A stretch of 64,000 nucleotides of DNA from positions 38,737,823 to 38,801,822 of the forward strand of contig NC_088873.1 in the NCBI RefSeq assembly GCF_032884065.1, written 5' to 3'. Shown here one piece after another: positions 56,816 to 64,000 of this stretch (position 1 is its first letter; every line of letters starts with the position of its first letter). This stretch comes from Artemia franciscana. Lineage: Eukaryota > Arthropoda > Branchiopoda > Anostraca > Artemiidae. Below the pieces are notes generated by a model that saw only the letters and a list, made by a program, of their open reading frames with translations, was not told the DNA's origin and searched no databases. A program made the translations under genes and the position numbers.

Positions 56816-58057
56816 TTGGAGATTCATTATGGCTTTGGAAACATTAAAAAATTGATGTTCACTATCAGCAATATCGAGTTAAGTAGGGCCATAAATTTAA
56901 GGTCTAAAACTCATTGCCTAAGGAAAGATATATCGATCACAGCGTTCGATGACAAGTTCTTGCTAAGAGTAGGACATCAACGGTATCGGCAAGGCTGTCC
57001 TAACTACAACTAAGTACTAAATTGTAACTGAATTTGAACTCCAAATTGCGTGGATCGAATTTCTTTGCGTTCGCATAGATATGACGGAACAATTGGCAGT
57101 TCCAATTTTGGTTAAGGTATCAGAGCAAGATGCGATTTCTACGAGATAGAACGACCAAGTACTTTTATCGAAAGCTTCAACAAACCGAGATTTTACGACT
57201 GTGATACTGAAGACGAGGTCGAATTCAGGGGGGTGAGGAGTTTGAACCTCCTCCTCCAAAATTTTATCAGAATCCTAAAAACGTACAAAAATACAAATAA
57301 ACAAATTTTTGGTGCTTTTTTTTTAAACCACCAACAGATTTAAAAACACTACATGAATAAATGTTTCAAAAATTTGATTATACGTCAGAAAAAGCTAAAT
57401 TAGCTGCAAATGCGTTAATTTTGGACGGAGCAAATCTGTATCAGCTTATCGAGTCATTACAACAAAAGGCCTTACTAACCCTAAGCTTAAATATGGCAAC
57501 GATGGGCAGTACTGAAAAAGGCGCAACGGATACCATTATGAAAGGTATTCTGTTTCATACCTTGTCTTCTGAACTAACAGCTAAAATTAAACAGAGAGCG
57601 TTTGTTGAAATCATAAATAAATGGAGTTTGTAATGCATCACGTTAATGTGTCATTTGTATTGTTAATGTATTAGTTTTATTGTTTCATTTTTATTTGACA
57701 GGCAAGTTGGATTCATCGCTGTATGTTTTTTATAATGTACTTATGTTTTTACTTATGCCCTCATTTTTATTCATTTTACTTATATTACTTAGTCTTACTT
57801 ATTTTACTCACATTTTATTTATGTCTTTTGTTTGTGTACTTAAGTACTAGCTTTTATTCATTTTATTCTTGTACTCATTTTATTTGACAGGCCAGTTTGA
57901 TTTATCGTTGCAGGCATATTTCACTTCTGTACTTTTTTTTTTTTTTTTTTTTTTTTTTATACAATGTAGGCTAACTGACTGAAGGCAACAAGCTCGGCAG
58001 TTCTTTAGGTTATGAAAGTTTGCTTGATAATAAAGTACTATTCTGTTCAAAAAAAAA
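56816..58057 (+). other. Possible retroposed transcript or retroelement 3' end with poly(A)
   Basis: Two short frames (56816-57013, starting MEIHYGFGNIKKLMFTISNI; 57361-57633, starting MFQKFDYTSEKAKLAANALI) match no family I know. Downstream sequence contains two similar segments (TTTTATTTGACAGGCAAGTT at 57691, TTTATTTGACAGGCCAGTTT at 57880), a T run (57930-57958), AATAAA at 58029-58034 and an A-rich tail from 58049. AATAAA 15 bp before a poly(A) run suggests a reverse-transcribed RNA end. It lies antisense to OPLAH. Confidence 0.4.
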
Positions 58058-58627
58058 GAAAAACAACCAATCAGTTTAATAGCTTGTCTTCAGGATCGGA
58101 AACTAGAATAAAAATAAAAGAAAATATATAATAAGAATAAAAACATAATAAATGGATTCTTTTAAAGAGTTTGTCTTCAATATTTAGCGCTAGAATTAAA
58201 AAAAGGGGAGGAAATAATAATGAATAACATTCTTATTAAATTTGCATTTTACTGAGGGTGTTCCGCACTTTACTGAAAACAAAATATATCGTAAACGTTC
58301 TTTTTTTAACGTTAATAAATTCAAAATTGATAAAACGTCTAGAAGTAAATATTATTATATAGTAAAGAGTCATCCGAATTTAATTAGTTCTTTTCAATAA
58401 TTTTGATCATCATGGTAGTTTTATTTCTGTTTTGTTGATGATATGACAAAATAAAAACTCACTGTTCGAGATACAAATGTTTTCAGTAAAGCGAAGATGA
58501 CACCATGGCCTTTAGATGGCTTATGAAGAGTTACCCAGCTCCTGTTTGTGGAAGTTTCTGCTCGTTTTACGTTTGACATCATCATAATTTCTTACAACCT
58601 TATATATAACCTTATTTTATAACCTTA
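58058..58627. other. OPLAH intron sequence without recognised gene
   Basis: AT-rich. Nothing recognised up to the Helitron end at 58628. Confidence 0.4.
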
Positions 58628-60491
58628 CTAGCTGTTGGGGTGGCGCTTCGCGCCACCCCAACACCTAGTTGGTGGGGCGCTTCGCGCCCCCCCAAGCCCC
58701 CCCGCGCGCGTAAGTCATTACGCGCCATATTAGTTACGCGCCATTGTAGTTGTGTCCCTGTGTCCCACCTGTGAATATAGATAGATTTATATATGTGTTT
58801 CAAACTACGTAAAAATTGCGAATATACAACATTCTTGGCTTTCCCACTACTGGGAGCTTTTCGTTTCCAATTGCCAGCAATTGATCTGAAAATGTTTGAC
58901 CAGAGCCATCGTTACACAGACAGACAATATATAGAAAATATATATATAAAATATAAATATATATATATTTTCTTTTTAGTTTTTTTGTAGTTTTTACCAT
59001 TTTTAGTTTTTTTCTTCTTTTGTATTAATGCTAAAGCCAAGGTTCAAACCTGGAGCCTCTCGGACCTAGAACCTGAAACATAACGCTTTACCAACTCAGC
59101 TACTTCGGCTTGAATACATTCGTTTTGAGCAGCTTCCTCAGGTGTTGCCATTGTAGGTTCTTCAGCCATTTTAAAATTAGAAATTTCTCTTTCAACGGTC
59201 TTTTTATAATTAAAAATTTGTGTTTGAACGATATTCTTAAATACCTGTGTCCTGGTCGTCATTTATATTCCCTGTGTCCCGGTCGTCATTTGTGTCCCGG
59301 TATCCCAGTCTGTAATTTCTCTTTGAGTGTCCCGGTCTGTAATTTCTCTTTGAGTGTTGTTTCTTTTTAGTATTTTTTATTTTTTTACATTTTTTCTTTT
59401 TTCAGTTTTCTTTTTCTTTTTTATTTTTCAGCGTGTCCTGGTCGTCATTTATATTCCCTGTGTCCCTGTCGTCATGTTTTTTACATTTTTTCTTTTTTCA
59501 GTTTTCTTTTTCTTTTTTATTTTTCAGCTTCACTATGAAATACATATCGCCGAACCTTTGTTTTTTTTTAACTAAAATCTGGTAGGCATTGATGACCTTA
59601 TCCAAGTCAAAATCCCAAACCCAATCATCATCGCTATCATTTTCAGTTTTGATATGTTTTGACTCTCGCTGTCCAGGTGGATCTTCATCTAACTGCGCGG
59701 TTTTTCCTTTTTTTCTTTTTAGTTTTTAATTGGTTTTTACCTTTTTTTTTAGCTTTTTTATTTTTTTTTCGTTTTTTCTTCTTACTTTTTTTTTTAGTTT
59801 TTATCTTTTTTATTTTTTTTATTTTTATTCTTAATTTTATTAGTTTTCTTTTTCTCTTCTATTTTTCAGTTTTTTCCTTTTTTTTAAGTTTTTTTTTTAG
59901 TTTTTAGATTTTTTAGTTTTTTAGTTTTTTTAGTTTTTTAGCTTTTTTATTTTTTTTATTAGTTTTTAGTTTTTTTGTAGTTTTTGACGTCATGACGTAA
60001 ACCTGATCCACAGATCCACAGATCCACAGACAGACAGACAACTTATTTTTATATATATAGATAGATAGAAGATATATTCCCTGTGTCCCGGTCGTCATTT
60101 GTGTCCCGGTATCCCAGTCTGTAATTTCTCTTTGAGTGTCCCGGTCTGTAATTTCTCTTTGAGTGTTTTTTCTTTTTAGTATTTTTTAGTTTTTTACATT
60201 TTTTCTTTTTTCAGTTTTCTTTTTCTTTTTTTAGTTTTTATCTTTTTTATTTTTTTTATTTTTATTCTTAATTTTATTAGTTTTCTTTTTCTCTTCTATT
60301 TTTCAGTTTTTTCCTTTTTTTTAAGTTTTTTTTTTAGTTTTTAGTTTTTTTAGTTTTTTAGTTTTTTTAGTTTTTTAGCTGTTTTATTTTTTTATTAGTT
60401 TTTAGTTTTTTTGTAGTTTTTGACGTCATGACGTCAACCTGATCCACAGATCCACAGATCCACAGACAACTTTTTTTTATATATATATAGA
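58628..60491 (-). mobile_element. Non-autonomous Helitron (minus) with duplicated 5' end
   Basis: The 3' end CTAG is at 58628 with the double hairpin (58634-58690). A Helitron 5' end lies at 60061 and a second one at 60491; 60062-60491 repeats parts of 59240-60061 (minisatellite, T-rich tract, TGACGTCATGACGT motif, CAGATCCACAGATCCACAGA). A leader remnant with DDDWVWDFDLDKVIN is at 59530-59700 (minus) and a second leader start at about 59110-59180. The helicase tail is reduced. It lies in the same orientation as OPLAH, in its largest intron here. Confidence 0.8.
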
Positions 60492-60839
60492 TATATATCT
60501 TACTATTTCTCACAAATTAATTCTTATATATTCTTTATTATTTCTGCTCGTCTTGAGGATCATTCATTCATTGACAGTGATTTCTGTTCGTCTTAAAACT
60601 GAATTATGATTTGAATTTATTACTGCTCGTCTTTGGCTCAATGTGGCTCTTCAATTTTCCTTTGAAAAACTCCTGTGAGAAAAGATTTGAAAATGAACCT
60701 ACAAAAGATTACCGTTGTGGCTATCAAATGCTTATAGCATATTATTTAAGATGAATGAATCAGTTTTTAAATGATCTTGAAGCAAGGAAACATACATCTA
60801 TTTAGAGGGAGAGGAAGTTAGCCAGTAATTAACCTGAAA

Positions 60840-61230
60840 GTTTTATTTATAGTTTTTTAGTTTTTCTTTTACAGTTTTTAGTTTTTATTTTAGTTTTATT
60901 TTTATTTTTTTTATTTATTTTTGTTTTTTTATTATTTATATTTATATTTATTTACTATTTTATGTTTTTATATATTATTTTGTATTGTTTACTTATATTT
61001 TATTATTTTATATTATGTATTATGTTATTTACTACATTATATATTTATTTATTTATTTTAGCTTTTCTTATTTTAGTTTTGTTTTAGTTATATTTTTATT
61101 ATTTATAGTTTTTAGTGTTTCACACTTCATGAGAGGGGAAGGGAATAATTCCTCTGGCTACTCCGCTGTTACCAATAGGTTTATTTATTGTTTAAAGAAT
61201 AATTTATTTATTTATTACTTAATTTAATTT
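60840..61230. repeat. T-rich low-complexity tract (TTTTAGTTTTTATTT)
   Basis: Degenerate TTTTTATTTTAGTTTT and TATTTATTTATTT runs of about 270 bp, then AT-rich sequence. Resembles the T-rich tracts inside the Helitron copies but is outside the element. Confidence 0.7.
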
Positions 61231-61472
61231 ATTGCTTGACGTAACAATAATTAATGTCAATTATTGATTAGAATTCTTCAGACTACCTTAGTCGAATATT
61301 CAATTGGTATTCTCCTTTCAACCTGAAGTAAAATCTTAAAAAAGGTCAAATATTCGAGTTAAAGGGTCGCATATGGCCAACAGGTCACTCTCTTTTCAAT
61401 TTCGTTTGATAAACCAGTAATGTCTTGTCATTATCATTGTACCATTAACGGTTAGTATCTTAATAAACTTAC

Positions 61473-61537
61473 TTAGTATCGTACTATTGTACGATACTAA
61501 CGATACGATATTGTACGATACGTTAGTATCGTACTAT
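61473..61537. other. Cluster of inverted repeats (GTACGATAC)
   Basis: A perfect 12-bp inverted repeat TTAGTATCGTAC-TATT-GTACGATACTAA (61473-61500) is followed by GTACGATAC-GTTA-GTATCGTAC (about 61513-61534). The core is the same in both. It lies about 110 bp from the OPLAH exon at 61645, inside the intron. Confidence 0.85.
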
Positions 61538-61644
61538 TAAAGCTCAGTGCAAGAACGGGGCCTGTCATCGATGATTCGACATCGTCGGAACGATAAGTGT
61601 TGCCATCTGAATACAAGTACCATGAAGAAAAAACAAATACTCAC

Positions 61645-61754
61645 TCAAAATCAAAAACAGCTTCACCTTCATCAGAATCGATCGTTATGGCTAATTTGAT
61701 GCAAGTCCCATCATCCATAAAATCTTCAGCAACTAAAATACTTTTACCAGTTTC
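61645..61754 (-). CDS. OPLAH: 5-oxoprolinase, sixth exon from the end
   Basis: A TTTCAG acceptor precedes 61754 and GTGAGT follows 61645. The 36 codons plus two bases read ETGKSILVAEDFMDDGTCIK, LAITIDSDEGEAVFDF. The pattern AED.MDDG..I.L...I....G.AVFDF leads directly into GTG in the next exon, as in other 5-oxoprolinases. Earlier exons, with the ATP-grasp-like HyuA half and the bulk of HyuB, must lie beyond the right edge. The six exons here give about 312 C-terminal residues of a protein that is normally near 1,280-1,300. Confidence 0.93.

Positions 61755-64000
<2,246 letters not shown>

Overview
This is eukaryotic, intron-containing, AT-rich and extremely repeat-dense DNA. The only securely identified host gene is the 3' part of a 5-oxoprolinase gene (OPLAH family), on the minus strand: six C-terminal coding exons spread over 24.4 kb (61754 down to 37336). 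Exon phases agree, splice sites are GT-AG, and the gene ends in a stop followed by overlapping AATAAA signals. Its introns hold most of the repeats in the right half. A second likely host piece is the first coding exon of a small membrane protein on the plus strand (18413-18547). A C2H2 zinc-finger gene with a decayed finger array lies at 5088-6865 (minus). One intact-looking tRNA-Lys(UUU) gene is at 26698-26770 (minus). The mix of elements (Helitrons, BED-finger hAT elements, APE-type LINEs, many foldback repeats) suggests an arthropod, possibly a crustacean such as a brine shrimp; that assignment is inference.

Layout. 1-5.1 kb: a pile of Helitrons, including a window-edge copy with helicase and N-terminal remnants, two nested short copies, and a longer copy whose 536-codon ORF starts with 23-residue repeats. 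5.1-6.9 kb: zinc-finger gene and array. 6.9-8.8 kb: no recognised gene. 9.5-11.5 kb: LINE with ORF1 and endonuclease but no reverse transcriptase. 12.5-17 kb: a foldback repeat split by one complete Helitron (12686-14704), then a second, oppositely oriented Helitron (15365-17041). 17.1-18 kb: LINE reverse transcriptase fragment. 18.9-23 kb: satellite of 106-bp units with a higher-order repeat. 23.3-32.1 kb: two hAT elements, the first invaded by a composite block carrying the tRNA gene. 33-36.6 kb: foldback repeat fragments and a LINE 3' end. 37.3-61.8 kb: OPLAH exons, with introns holding Helitrons, 104-bp, 184-bp and 292-bp tandem repeats and LINE tails. 61.8-64 kb: nothing recognised except a TA array.

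The most unusual theme is one non-autonomous Helitron family. Its copies keep a leader ORF ending in an acidic DDDWVWDFDLDKVIN module, a composite minisatellite where the Rep/helicase body should be, a remnant of the helicase C-terminus, often a TA array, and a 3' end with two GAA-loop hairpins before CTAG. I recognised no LTR retrotransposon, retrovirus, Polinton or toxin gene.
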